Shown piece after piece: positions 33,228 to 40,250 of a stretch of 64,000 bases of DNA (the stretch's first letter is position 1; each line of letters begins with the position of its first letter). This DNA comes from Streptomyces sp. Ru62 (lineage in GTDB: Bacteria > Actinomycetota > Actinomycetes > Streptomycetales > Streptomycetaceae), in contig NZ_PQSU01000020.1 of the NCBI RefSeq assembly GCF_002920615.1, positions 62,001-126,000 of the forward strand, written 5' to 3'. The notes beneath the pieces are model-generated. The model saw nothing but the letters and a program-made list of their open reading frames with translations. It did not search any database and was not told where the DNA came from. Both the position numbers and the translations under genes were made by a program.

Positions 33228-33647
33228 TCAGCAGTGCGAGGAAGGCGTCTGGTACGTGCCGCCGGAGTAGGTAAGCAGGCCGATGGTGCTCGTGCAGTAG
33301 GAGCTCTCCGACAGCGACCACGTGTGGCTCTTGTTCTGGCCCGAACTGATGGAGATGGCACCGGCGTAGTGGCTGGTCCCCCCGCGCGAGTAACCGAGCT
33401 GGGCGGATATAGCAGATCCGCCCGTCTTGTCGTACCCGGTGGTGACGTTGCCGTTGGAAGCCTGGAGAACGTACAGAACGCCGTTGGACAGCGAGGTGCA
33501 CCGCTGCATGGGCACATTGAGGGCGGTGTAGCCAGAGCTGTCGCAGTAGAAGGAGGCCGCCGCGGCCGACGCGGCCGGCGTGCTGAACATGACAGATCCT
33601 GCTGCGATGGCAAGGGCGATGAGAGTGGAATTGGCTTTGCCGCGCAT
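33228..33647 (-). CDS. Small secreted protein with four cysteines
   Basis: 139 aa from ATG 33647, with AGGAGATCGA ahead. A Sec signal peptide: MRGKANSTLIALAIAAGSVM then FSTPAASA, cleaved after residue about 28. The mature 111 residues are rich in Ser, Thr, Gly and Tyr and have four cysteines (FYCDSSG, MQRCTSL, SSYCTST and the last residue), so two disulfides are likely and the fold is probably a beta-sandwich. I recognise no family. Being the first gene of a two-gene unit with a VanZ-like protein, it may be exported material or a surface factor that the membrane protein handles; this is inference only. Confidence 0.75.
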   Translation of the reverse strand: MRGKANSTLIALAIAAGSVMFSTPAASAAAASFYCDSSGYTALNVPMQRCTSLSNGVLYVLQASNGNVTTGYDKTGGSAISAQLGYSRGGTSHYAGAISISSGQNKSHTWSLSESSYCTSTIGLLTYSGGTYQTPSSHC

Positions 33648-33839
33648 TCGATCTCCTAGGTGTAGTGCCCATGCCACCCTCCTGTTTGTGCTAAGAGGCT
33701 GGCGCAGGTGGTTGATGTTGTGAGTACTTGATCACGGAACGCACATACCTTTGAAGATCTTTTTAAGACACACGGTGCCGCTACCGCGCCACAGTTGACT
33801 GGATCAGCACCGATCTCGGTAACGACCAGGAGGCGGCCG

Positions 33840-34019
33840 ACAGGGCGGTTGCAAGTTCCAGGGTTGTGCGGCTGGTTGGGTAGTGACCGGCTGGGGTGCA
33901 GAGAAGGGCAGACAGGGGCTCCGTGATCATCGTGATGTCAGAATCCCAATGATCACGAGGTGGCCCGTTCCTGGGCATCACCGACAACCCGGAACCCTGC
34001 GGAACTTGATCAAGCCCTG
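33840..34019 (-). repeat. Inverted repeat copy B (about 180 bp)
   Basis: Partner of 31517-31691 in opposite orientation; see that entry. Within it CGTGATCAT and ATGATCACG are arranged as a 9-bp dyad 18 bases apart. Together A and B enclose the VanZ-like and secreted-protein genes in a unit of 2.5 kb. Confidence 0.8.
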
Positions 34020-34133
34020 ACCATCAGCAGCCCGAGCATGATTCAAACTTTCTCTACTGGTTCAAGGCCCGCGCACGGCGCGGGCGCGGGCGGAGGTAGG
34101 AAAACCCTCGGTGGCTGAGGCCGGTCGGCTCCA

Positions 34134-34279
34134 CGGCTTTAGGCAGCCACTTTGGCGCGAGCCTCGAAGATCATGGCCCCAACGTCGTGCTTTACCGGGC
34201 AGGTCCACAGACTGCCCGACGCGCCGAAAGCTTACGGGGCCATGATCACTCGCGCCAAAGCAGCTCCAGCCCAAAGCCG
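34134..34279. repeat. Foldback (MITE-like) element of 146 bp
   Basis: Three nested arms and an inner hairpin: CGGCTTT/AAAGCCG (34134, 34273), CTTTGGCGCGAG/CTCGCGCCAAAG (34150, 34249), GATCATGGCCCC/GGGGCCATGATC (34169, 34236), then GGGCAG/CTGCCC (34197, 34212). As RNA or single-stranded DNA this forms one long hairpin. It has no coding potential that I trust. A miniature transposable element, or a structured RNA, would look like this. Confidence 0.65.
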
Positions 34280-34612
34280 CTACGCCGACCTTATTGTGCA
34301 GCGGATCAGTGTAGCCACGAAACCAACGAATGGATCCGTTCAGCCAGCGCTCCGATCGCGTTCGCCATGGTTGCCACGTCCGCGAGCGCAGAACAAATTG
34401 CTTTCCACTTCACCCCCTTTTCCTCCCGAACGGACACGCAGTGCTCACAACAATCTCGCTCACTCATAAATAAAGCGTCACCGTGTAAATGGCACCCCTG
34501 ACAGCACCGCAACAAGACCTTCCAAGGACTGACAAAAGTTGCCGCCAAGGTTTACAGGCGCATGTAAACTCTTACAAACGGTTACGCAAAAATCCAAACA
34601 AAAGGTGCATCG

Positions 34613-35797
34613 ATGGACAATCCGATCTCCCTCATGGCTGCCCATTTGAGGCAGCTGCGCTTGGAAGCTGGCGAACCGAGCACTCGAGAGATCGCAAAGA
34701 TGACCGGCTTTGCTGTCAGCCACACGGCCGTGCACCAACTGCTGACTGGACGCAAGGCAGGACGATGGGGGCCGGTAGAGGTAATAGCGGAAGCGCTAGG
34801 TGGCGACCTCGCCGAAGTGAACCGCCTTTGGAAGAAAGCTCGGCAATTCGAGAATGCGTCCAAACACAGCGTAGACAACAGAAACGAAGCGCCTCGCAGC
34901 CACTACAGCCCCGCTGGCGACCGTTCACATGTATGGGTGCGCTCATACGCAGCCTACGAAGTCGCTGAGGCCCTCTTCCAGAAGGGCCAAAAAGATGAGG
35001 CCCTGTCGTTCCTTCGATCCGAAATGGAGAAAGAATCCGGTCGATATTGCAGTCCGCTCGACATGCTCTATGTTCAGATCCAACTCTCCTTGCCCGATCC
35101 AGACAGCGGTTTGGATGATTTCGTCGAAGCGCGCATGGGGCGTGAGGTTAGGGACCCTCATGTTGCCGCCTTCTTTGCCGACCTTTACGCAGACTCGGAG
35201 GATTTTAGTGCGGCCGTGCGCTTCGGAAGAGAAGCCGTCCGACTCGATCCAGAGAATGGCCTTTATCACTGGAGACTAGCGCTTTATATTTCTGACCTAG
35301 GCGCCGATGAGAGTGAGGTTCTCCGCCATTTTCGTCGGGCACACAAGGCGGCGCCTAACGACAACACCTACGCAGCCTCCTTGATGGAAGCCTTGATCAA
35401 CGAAGGCTTGTATTCCGAAGCCGAATTGATTGGCCGATCCTTTCAGCCTTACCCAAACGTGACGAGGGCATACTACTGGGAGGTTCCATACTACCTTGGA
35501 ATCAGTTTGGCCCTCCAAGGAAAGCTCGAAGAGGCTGCGGAAGCACTCGAAAGCGAAGCAAATGAAGGCAACATTTTCGCCGTAATCGAAAGAGCGAGAG
35601 TGCTGCACCACTCAGGCAATCCAGCTGCAGCTCTTGAGCAGTTGAGCGTCGAATTGCGCACCAAAAATGCGTCACATGCGGCCAATTTGGAGAAACTGCG
35701 AATCCTGAAGGCTCAAAACAGGCATGTCGACGCGGATAAGGTAATTAAGGAATTGCGGCAGGCCCTGGTTGATCCCGATGCGTGGGATCAGTGGTAA
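34613..35797 (+). CDS. XRE-type HTH plus TPR-repeat protein
   Basis: 394 aa; AAAAGGTG lies seven bases before the ATG. Residues 5-70: LRQLRLEAGEPSTREIAKMT, then VSHTAVHQLLTGRKAGRWGP, an HTH. Residues 115-390 are helical hairpins that read as about seven TPR units (for example YEVAEALFQKGQKDEALSFL and ISLALQGKLEEAAEALESEA). Such proteins can act as peptide-sensing regulators (RRNPP-like layout) or as scaffolds. Codon use is unlike Streptomyces, with many A/T third positions, so the gene was acquired recently. It is not clearly in an operon; the IS lies 410 bp downstream. Ligand and targets unknown. Confidence 0.75.
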   Translation: MDNPISLMAAHLRQLRLEAGEPSTREIAKMTGFAVSHTAVHQLLTGRKAGRWGPVEVIAEALGGDLAEVNRLWKKARQFENASKHSVDNRNEAPRSHYSPAGDRSHVWVRSYAAYEVAEALFQKGQKDEALSFLRSEMEKESGRYCSPLDMLYVQIQLSLPDPDSGLDDFVEARMGREVRDPHVAAFFADLYADSEDFSAAVRFGREAVRLDPENGLYHWRLALYISDLGADESEVLRHFRRAHKAAPNDNTYAASLMEALINEGLYSEAELIGRSFQPYPNVTRAYYWEVPYYLGISLALQGKLEEAAEALESEANEGNIFAVIERARVLHHSGNPAAALEQLSVELRTKNASHAANLEKLRILKAQNRHVDADKVIKELRQALVDPDAWDQW

Positions 35798-36206
35798 ATC
35801 GACGCCCGGCCTGTCGCCAAGTGTAGTCATCCATGGTGAGCCCGATGGCTTATGGTTGGCGGCCCGCGAACCCGCTGGACGCTTTGACGACGTGCCACCT
35901 TGCATGTCTGGTGGCCTCGGGCAGGCCGGCCCGTAGAGTTGCTGGGGCATACCTGGTCCCGGAGCTGTTCCGCTGACATCAACAGCCCCGGACGGTGGCG
36001 GCACCCAGCAGCCACATATGGCACCGGGTCGCTGGGCGAGCCCCGATCAGGCCGAGGGGAGATCGAACTCCTGACTCTGCGGCCGACGGCAGTGACGGCA
36101 GCGCTGACGGCAACGACAGCGGACGGCAGCGGCGTTCGACAGCCGGGCACGGTGTCGGCAGGGCGCCATCGACCCAGCCCACAAGGGGCGTGCCCGCATC
36201 TTCTAA
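35798..36206. other. Non-coding stretch before the IS element
   Basis: About 410 bp. From 36084 to 36130 it has a degenerate run of GACGGCAGC-like units. The GC content returns to normal here. No gene can be supported; it may be the remains of an older insertion. Confidence 0.4.
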
Positions 36207-37064
36207 GACGTCATCTCATTTGGCAGCCCCGGGTAGGCTGTCGGCCGTGGTGGGGATCGTTGAGCGGCTGGTGCTGGACGAGTTGTGGGAGTTGTTCCAG
36301 CGAGTGGTGCCGGAGGCGCCGGTGCGGCCTCAAGGTGGTGGCCGTCGTCGGCACGGTGACCGGGAGGTGCTGGCCGCGATCGTGTTCGTGGCCACGTCTG
36401 GCTGCACGTGGCAGCAGTTGCCGTCGGTGTCGTTCGGGCCATCGGGTGCCACGGCCCATCGACGCTTCGCAGAGTGGACGAAGGCCAGGGTGTGGGCCAA
36501 GCTTCATCGCCTGATCCTGGACGAACTCGGCTCCCGCGGCGAGCTCGACTGGTCCCGCTGTGCGATCGACTCGGTGAACATGCGGGCCCTGAAAAGGGGG
36601 GCCTGACGGGCCCGAATCCTGTCGACCGGGGCAAGTACGGGTCGAAGATCCACTTGATCACCGAGCGGACCGGTCTGCCCTTGTCCGTCGGGATCTCGGG
36701 GGCGAACCTGCACGACAGCCAGGCCCTGATCCCGCTGGTGAAAGGCATACCGCCGATCCGCTCTCGCCGCGGCCGACGACGGCGCAAGCCGGGCAAGCTC
36801 CACGCCGACAAGGGATACGACTACGACCACCTGCGGCGATGGTTACGGCAGCGCCGGATCACCCACCGCATCGCCCGCAAGGGAATCGAGTCCTCGCAGC
36901 GGCTGGGCCGCCACCGGTGGACCATCGAACGCACCATGTCCTGGCTCGCCGGCTGCCGTCGTCTGCACCGCCGCTACGAACGCAAGGCCGAGCACTTCCT
37001 GGCCTTCACCGCCATCGCCTGCACCCTCATCTGCTACCGCAGACTCACCAAATGAGATGACGTC
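36207..37064 (+). mobile_element. IS5-family (IS427-group-like) insertion sequence, 858 bp
   Basis: Perfect 17-bp terminal inverted repeats, GACGTCATCTCATTTGG at 36207-36223 and its complement at 37048-37064, with a TAA target duplication on both sides (36204-36206 and 37065-37067). Inside are two overlapping transposase frames. All parts are intact, so the copy may be active. Confidence 0.93.
36247..37055 (+). CDS. IS5-type DDE transposase made by -1 frameshift (OrfA-OrfB)
   Basis: OrfA starts at GTG 36247 (TAGGCT ends seven bases before) and would stop at 36606. It supplies VVGIVERLVLDELWELFQRV and the HTH-like part, and ends DWSRCAIDSVNMRALKRGA, which carries the first catalytic Asp. OrfB, in the -1 frame, continues with GPNPVDRGKYGSKIHLITER, the second Asp in ADKGYDYDHLRRW and the Glu in HRWTIERTMSWLAGCRRL, ending at 37055 inside the right repeat. 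The frames meet at CTGAAAAGGGGGGCC (about 36590-36604), a slippery A4G6 run, where a programmed -1 shift would yield a full 269-residue DDE enzyme. Confidence 0.88.
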
Positions 37065-37097
37065 TAAGCACCGGTCCCAGGGCGTCATGATCTACCG

Positions 37098-37418
37098 ATG
37101 GATGAGTACGCCTTGCCCACGGGCCCTGAAGTGCCGGCCGCTGACGCGGTCCGGTCGAACTGGGCGGCAACCGTCGCGGCCCTGCCTGTAGGAACCGGGA
37201 TCACCGGCGAGGTCATCGGTCGTCAGCGCTTCGGGGTCTTCATACGTATAGACGGGATGCCGAACGCCATAGCGCTGGCGGAGATCACGGCCATGCCGCA
37301 CGGGATGGACCTCCCGGCCGCCCTCGGGGTCTCCGTCAGTGGGGAGGTCCTCTGGCACGCCGCCCACAACCACCAGGTCAAGGTCCGGCTCGATGAGTGG
37401 CGGACAGCCGACGAGTGA
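37098..37418 (+). CDS. S1-like RNA-binding-domain protein
   Basis: 106 aa. The middle (GTGITGEVIGRQRFGVFIRI, then DGMPNAIALAEITAMP) follows the S1/OB pattern G.(V/I)..(F)GVF(V/I)...G..G.... The other parts are not recognised. Small stand-alone S1 proteins of this kind are frequent in Streptomyces accessory DNA; their role is unknown. A terminator hairpin follows 60 bp downstream. Confidence 0.65.
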   Translation: MDEYALPTGPEVPAADAVRSNWAATVAALPVGTGITGEVIGRQRFGVFIRIDGMPNAIALAEITAMPHGMDLPAALGVSVSGEVLWHAAHNHQVKVRLDEWRTADE

Positions 37419-37477
37419 TCTTCGCGGGGCCGTCTCTGGGCCGTCCAAGGCCGCCCGACGTCGACCGACAACGACAG

Positions 37478-37515
37478 AAGCCCACGGCACCTGAGCTGGT
37501 GAGAGCCGTGGGCTT
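37478..37515 (+). terminator. Terminator after the S1-like gene
   Basis: AAGCCCACGGC and GCCGTGGGCTT, 11 bp, with a 16-nt loop and a short T run on the plus strand. Confidence 0.8.
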
Positions 37516-37629
37516 TGTCAGTGCCGCTGGTCAGCGAGAGCGGTGATCAGTAGACCGGCTACTGATCGCCCTTGGCAGCGCTTGGCTCGCACATTGAGAC
37601 TCCGCCGACCGCGATGTCAAGATCCGGGT

Positions 37630-38208
37630 TCACGAGGCGAGGAGGGCCGCAACCTGAGCTATGAGCCCGACAGCAACCAGGAACCAACCGAGCACCTGTT
37701 CGCGTAGGCCTTCGAGGGCATCGCGCTTCGCCTCTTCATCGAGTGCTGAGATCTGCGCTCCTAGGTCCGTAGCAACTCGTTGATCTCCCATATCTCGGAT
37801 CTGCTCCTCCTGCCTGAGGTCATGTTGCACGTCCTGAGCCAACCGGTAGACGCGGTTCAACCGACGCTCAACCTCCGCCGTGAAGGCTGCCGGCTCCTGC
37901 GTTACGTCTGGTAAGGGCCCGAACTGAACGAGACCACGGGCACTCATCGCGGCCTCCACGGACAGCGCTGTACCGAGGGTGGCCGTGATGGTCGGAGCGG
38001 GCCGTCGAAATGCGCGGCGAACGGCACGGGTAAGGCCAGAACGCCAACGAGCAACCATCGCAACCTCAGTCGCGAGCACACGCCTGAAGAACGGATCGCC
38101 AGGCGCAGCGACATGCTTGAACGTTCGGCGAAAGCCGTCGGCAGCATTGATCAGCCCTAGAGCCGAAAGCCCAACGCTGATCAAGTTGAACGTCGTTTCA
38201 GCAGACAC
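37630..38208 (-). CDS. Orphan membrane-anchored protein, unknown
   Basis: 192 aa, MSAETTFNLISVGLSALGLI at the N-terminus and a C-terminal membrane segment QVLGWFLVAVGLIAQVAALL. Between them is a basic region (RWRSGLTRAVRRAFRRPAP) and a coiled-coil-like stretch (VERRLNRVYRLAQDVQHDLR to LDEEAKRDALEGLREQVLG). The two hydrophobic ends would place the charged middle in the cytoplasm. No family recognised. Last gene before attR, the usual cargo position. Confidence 0.65.
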   Translation of the reverse strand: MSAETTFNLISVGLSALGLINAADGFRRTFKHVAAPGDPFFRRVLATEVAMVARWRSGLTRAVRRAFRRPAPTITATLGTALSVEAAMSARGLVQFGPLPDVTQEPAAFTAEVERRLNRVYRLAQDVQHDLRQEEQIRDMGDQRVATDLGAQISALDEEAKRDALEGLREQVLGWFLVAVGLIAQVAALLAS

Positions 38209-38400
38209 CGGATCATCATGATGTCGAGTAGCAGATCAAGTCACGCCGTCAGGGTAGGAGAGGGAGATCCGCCAGCCTCAGGTGAGTGTCTAACTGCGTG
38301 ACAACGTCGACGGACAGCGGCGGACGAGCGCGGACGCCTGCGGACTATCGCTGCTGGTGACAGGTACCCCACCCCAAGATGGAGCGCTGCGGCGAGTTGC

Positions 38401-38445
38401 TTCGGGACGAAGAGGTCGTGGGTTCAAATCCCGCCACCCCGACGC
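38401..38445 (+). repeat. attR: 45-bp direct repeat of tRNA-Pro 3' end
   Basis: Exact copy of 30488-30532. It carries only the anticodon loop onward, without the 5' half, so it is not a functional tRNA gene. Confidence 0.95.
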
Positions 38446-38450
38446 TGGTG

Positions 38451-38484
38451 AGAGGCCCATCCACGTGATCGTGAATGGGCCTCT
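38451..38484 (+). terminator. Original tRNA-Pro terminator, now behind attR
   Basis: AGAGGCCCAT and ATGGGCCTCT (10 bp) with a smaller CACG/CGTG hairpin inside the loop. It lies six bases past attR and presumably ended the tRNA transcript before the island arrived. Confidence 0.7.
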
Positions 38485-38489
38485 GACGT

Positions 38490-38645
38490 ATGTACAGCAG
38501 CGGAGTACAGCAACCGCTCGCCCTCGACCGCCGCCACGGCCTCCGCAACGGTCCCGTGGATGGCTAGGACCTGGTCCACGCCAGTCAGCTCAAGAACCCG
38601 CCTGCCCGCAGCAGCCACCCATCGCCGACCGCACCGGGCCAATAC
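38490..38645 (-). pseudogene. STAS-domain (anti-sigma factor antagonist) C-terminal remnant
   Basis: One frame on the minus strand reads AAAGRRVLELTGVDQVLAIH then GTVAEAVAAVEGERLL, which is the last helix and strand of SpoIIAA-like STAS proteins. The upstream two thirds and a start codon cannot be found. The rest of 38446-38866 shows nothing else. Confidence 0.5.
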
Positions 38646-38866
38646 GGCCTTCGGCTCCGGCCCGAAAACCGAACGCCGACGTGTTCGGACCTAAGCAACG
38701 AAGCACCACAGAGGACCGAGCCTTGCGCAGCCAAGCGTCAAGCTCGTCGGTGGGCCTGACACCAGTCGCCGACACAAACAGCTACTGGCCGGTCCCCGCT
38801 GCCTTCACTCAGCCATGATCCACCGTCCGACTCTGAGATGGTTGTGCTGAGGGGTTGTCCTCGGGT

Positions 38867-39067
38867 TCACCAGGAGTGAGCTCGTCCTCGATCACGGCCG
38901 AGAAGCCTACGGATCAGCAAGAAAGTGCCCACGGCGATCAGGGCCGCCCCCGCAAGGATCAAGGCCACCCCGACAGCGATCAGAAGCGTCCCGATAAGGA
39001 TCAGAAGAGCCCCAATCAGGACCAGGAGTGTTCCGATAATGAGGAGAAAGATCGCGAGGACGGTCAC
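38867..39067 (-). CDS. Small hydrophobic protein of 7-residue glycine repeats
   Basis: 66 aa from GTG 39067 after AGGAGAG. Residues 1-50 are nearly all hydrophobic with Gly every seventh position (IIGTLLVLIGALLILIGTLL, then IAVGVALILAGAALIAVG), followed by a basic tail RRLLGRDRGRAH. The DNA shows the same period as 21-nt tandem repeats (38936-39040). It would form one or two membrane helices with a glycine stripe, good for helix packing. No family recognised beyond a general likeness to short streptomycete membrane proteins. Confidence 0.6.
   Translation of the reverse strand: MTVLAIFLLIIGTLLVLIGALLILIGTLLIAVGVALILAGAALIAVGTFLLIRRLLGRDRGRAHSW
38936..39040. repeat. Five 21-bp tandem repeats, coding
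   Basis: Units starting GATCA or GACCA at 38936, 38957, 38978, 38999 and 39020. They encode the seven-residue repeats of the small hydrophobic protein. Confidence 0.8.
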
Positions 39068-39246
39068 GGTTCTCTCCTGTCCTCCCTCCCGCTCTGCCTC
39101 CTTCCCCGCCTCCGTGGGAACACACTGCTTGACGATGGCTGGGCCGTCCGAGGCCCAGCAAGGCTGACCGACAGTGACAAGACGAGCCGCAGCCGTCGTC
39201 AGCGAGCCAGAACACGAAGCATGGCCGACGCAGGTGGTTCGATCGA

Positions 39247-39284
39247 ACAAGTCAGGCCCCAGAGTGCTCCGGGGCCTGACTTGT
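39247..39284 (-). terminator. Terminator of the ars operon
   Basis: ACAAGTCAGGCCCC and its exact complement, a 14-bp stem with a 10-nt loop, 15 bp past the arsN stop. Confidence 0.85.
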
Positions 39285-39299
39285 CAATATGCGTTCGCC

Positions 39300-39806
39300 C
39301 TACGCAACGAGAGGACTGCGGCGTTCGACCAAGACGACGTCGCGCCATACGCCGTGGTGCCGGCCGATGCGTTCGCGAGTGCCGATGACGCGGAACCCGG
39401 CCCGCTGATGCAGAGCGAGACTGCCGGTGTTCTCGGGGAAGATGCCGGATTGGATCGTCCAGATGCCCGCTGCCTCGGTCGATCCGATCAGGGCCCGTAG
39501 GAGGGTTGAGCCCACCCTTCGGCCGCGGGCTTCGGGGTGGACATACACCGAGTGTTCGACGACGCCGGCGTACGCGCATCGGTCCGAGACTGGCACTGCG
39601 GCGACCCAGCCCCAAACCCTGCCCGAGTCGTCGAGGGCGACGTATCGGTGTTCCGGGAGCTTCGCGGCGTCGAACTCTTCCCATGTCGGGGCGGTGGTCT
39701 CGAAGGTGGCGTTGCCTTCGTCGATGCCGAGTTGGTAGATCGTCAGGACCTGGCGGGCATGCTCCGCGTCCATCGCAGTAATGCGGTACTCGGCGGTCGT
39801 ATCCAT
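39300..39806 (-). CDS. arsN1: ArsN1-like / phosphinothricin-type N-acetyltransferase
   Basis: 168 aa, GNAT fold. GVVEHSVYVHPEARGRRVGSTL is motif A, with the acetyl-CoA pyrophosphate loop RGRRVG. IFPENTGSLALHQRAGFRVI is motif B. Close in pattern to phosphinothricin acetyltransferase (Pat/Bar). In arsenic clusters this family is called ArsN1 and acetylates the organoarsenical arsinothricin, a phosphinothricin mimic. Two bases after arsC in a four-gene operon, so the ArsN1 reading is favoured here. Confidence 0.82.
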   Translation of the reverse strand: MDTTAEYRITAMDAEHARQVLTIYQLGIDEGNATFETTAPTWEEFDAAKLPEHRYVALDDSGRVWGWVAAVPVSDRCAYAGVVEHSVYVHPEARGRRVGSTLLRALIGSTEAAGIWTIQSGIFPENTGSLALHQRAGFRVIGTRERIGRHHGVWRDVVLVERRSPLVA

Positions 39807-39808
39807 GA

Positions 39809-40225
39809 TCAGCTCGCCGAAGTGATCTCGTCGACCAGGCCGCGGATGCGCTTCTCGATCTGGTCGCGGATCGGGCGAACCGCTTCGACTCCCTGGCCGG
39901 CCGGGTCGGGGAGTTCCCAGTCGAGGTAGCGCTTGCCGGGGAAGACGGGGCAGGTGTCACCGCAGCCCATTGTGATCACGACGTCGGACGCCTTGACCGC
40001 CTCCGCTGTGAGCACCTTGGGCACCTCGGCCGAGATGTCGATGTCCAGCTCTGCCATGGCTTCGACGACGGCCGGGTTCACGGTGTCGGCAGGGGCGGAG
40101 CCTGCGGAACGCACCTCGACGCGGTCCCCTGCCAGGTGGGTGAGCAAGGCGGCCGCCATCTGCGAGCGCCCGGCGTTGTGGACGCAGACGAACAAGACAG
40201 ACGGTCGCTCAGAGGGAGAGGGCAT
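39809..40225 (-). CDS. arsC: Arsenate reductase ArsC (LMW-PTP fold)
   Basis: 138 aa. The active-site loop VLFVCVHNAGRSQMA holds the nucleophilic Cys and Arg; the resolving Cys pair lies in ITMGCGDTCPVFPG. ELPDPAGQGVEAVR ends the fold with the DP motif. It reduces arsenate to arsenite in the cytoplasm with a thiol such as thioredoxin or mycothiol. Twenty-five bases downstream of the aquaporin gene. Confidence 0.92.
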   Translation of the reverse strand: MPSPSERPSVLFVCVHNAGRSQMAAALLTHLAGDRVEVRSAGSAPADTVNPAVVEAMAELDIDISAEVPKVLTAEAVKASDVVITMGCGDTCPVFPGKRYLDWELPDPAGQGVEAVRPIRDQIEKRIRGLVDEITSAS

Positions 40226-40250
40226 AGTGGGTGTCTTTCCGGGCGGCGGG

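Larger units (their letters stand above)
33648..34612. other. 965-bp non-coding stretch with repeats
   Basis: Contains an AT-rich piece at 33741-33770 that may be the promoter of the secreted-protein gene, inverted repeat B (33840-34019), the foldback element (34134-34279), and the leader of the XRE-TPR gene. Small frames seen here (for example on the minus strand at 33781-33987) coincide with the repeats and are not convincing genes. Confidence 0.65.
30533..38400. mobile_element. Decayed integrative element in tRNA-Pro, about 7.9 kb
   Basis: Bounded by the 45-bp repeats attL and attR. Contents in order: integrase 3' part (minus), truncated XRE regulator (minus), inverted repeat A, VanZ-like and secreted-protein genes (minus), inverted repeat B, foldback element, XRE-TPR gene (plus), IS5-type element, S1-like gene, orphan membrane protein gene (minus). 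Codon use from 31.7 to 35.8 kb has clearly lower GC than the chromosome. No excisionase, Rep, TraB or Spd gene can be seen, and the integrase lacks its N-terminal part, so it should be immobile unless helped in trans. Confidence 0.88.

Noticed and set aside
33781..33987. 68-codon minus-strand frame (MSVMPRNGPP...)
   Set aside because: It lies within inverted repeat B and the matching part of repeat A has a different frame structure, so conservation is at the DNA level.
38401..38445. Possible second tRNA-Pro gene
   Set aside because: Only the 3' portion is present; the 5' acceptor strand and D arm are missing. It is the attR copy.
38936..39040. CRISPR-like repeats of 21 bp
   Set aside because: The units are contiguous and in frame, encoding a membrane protein.
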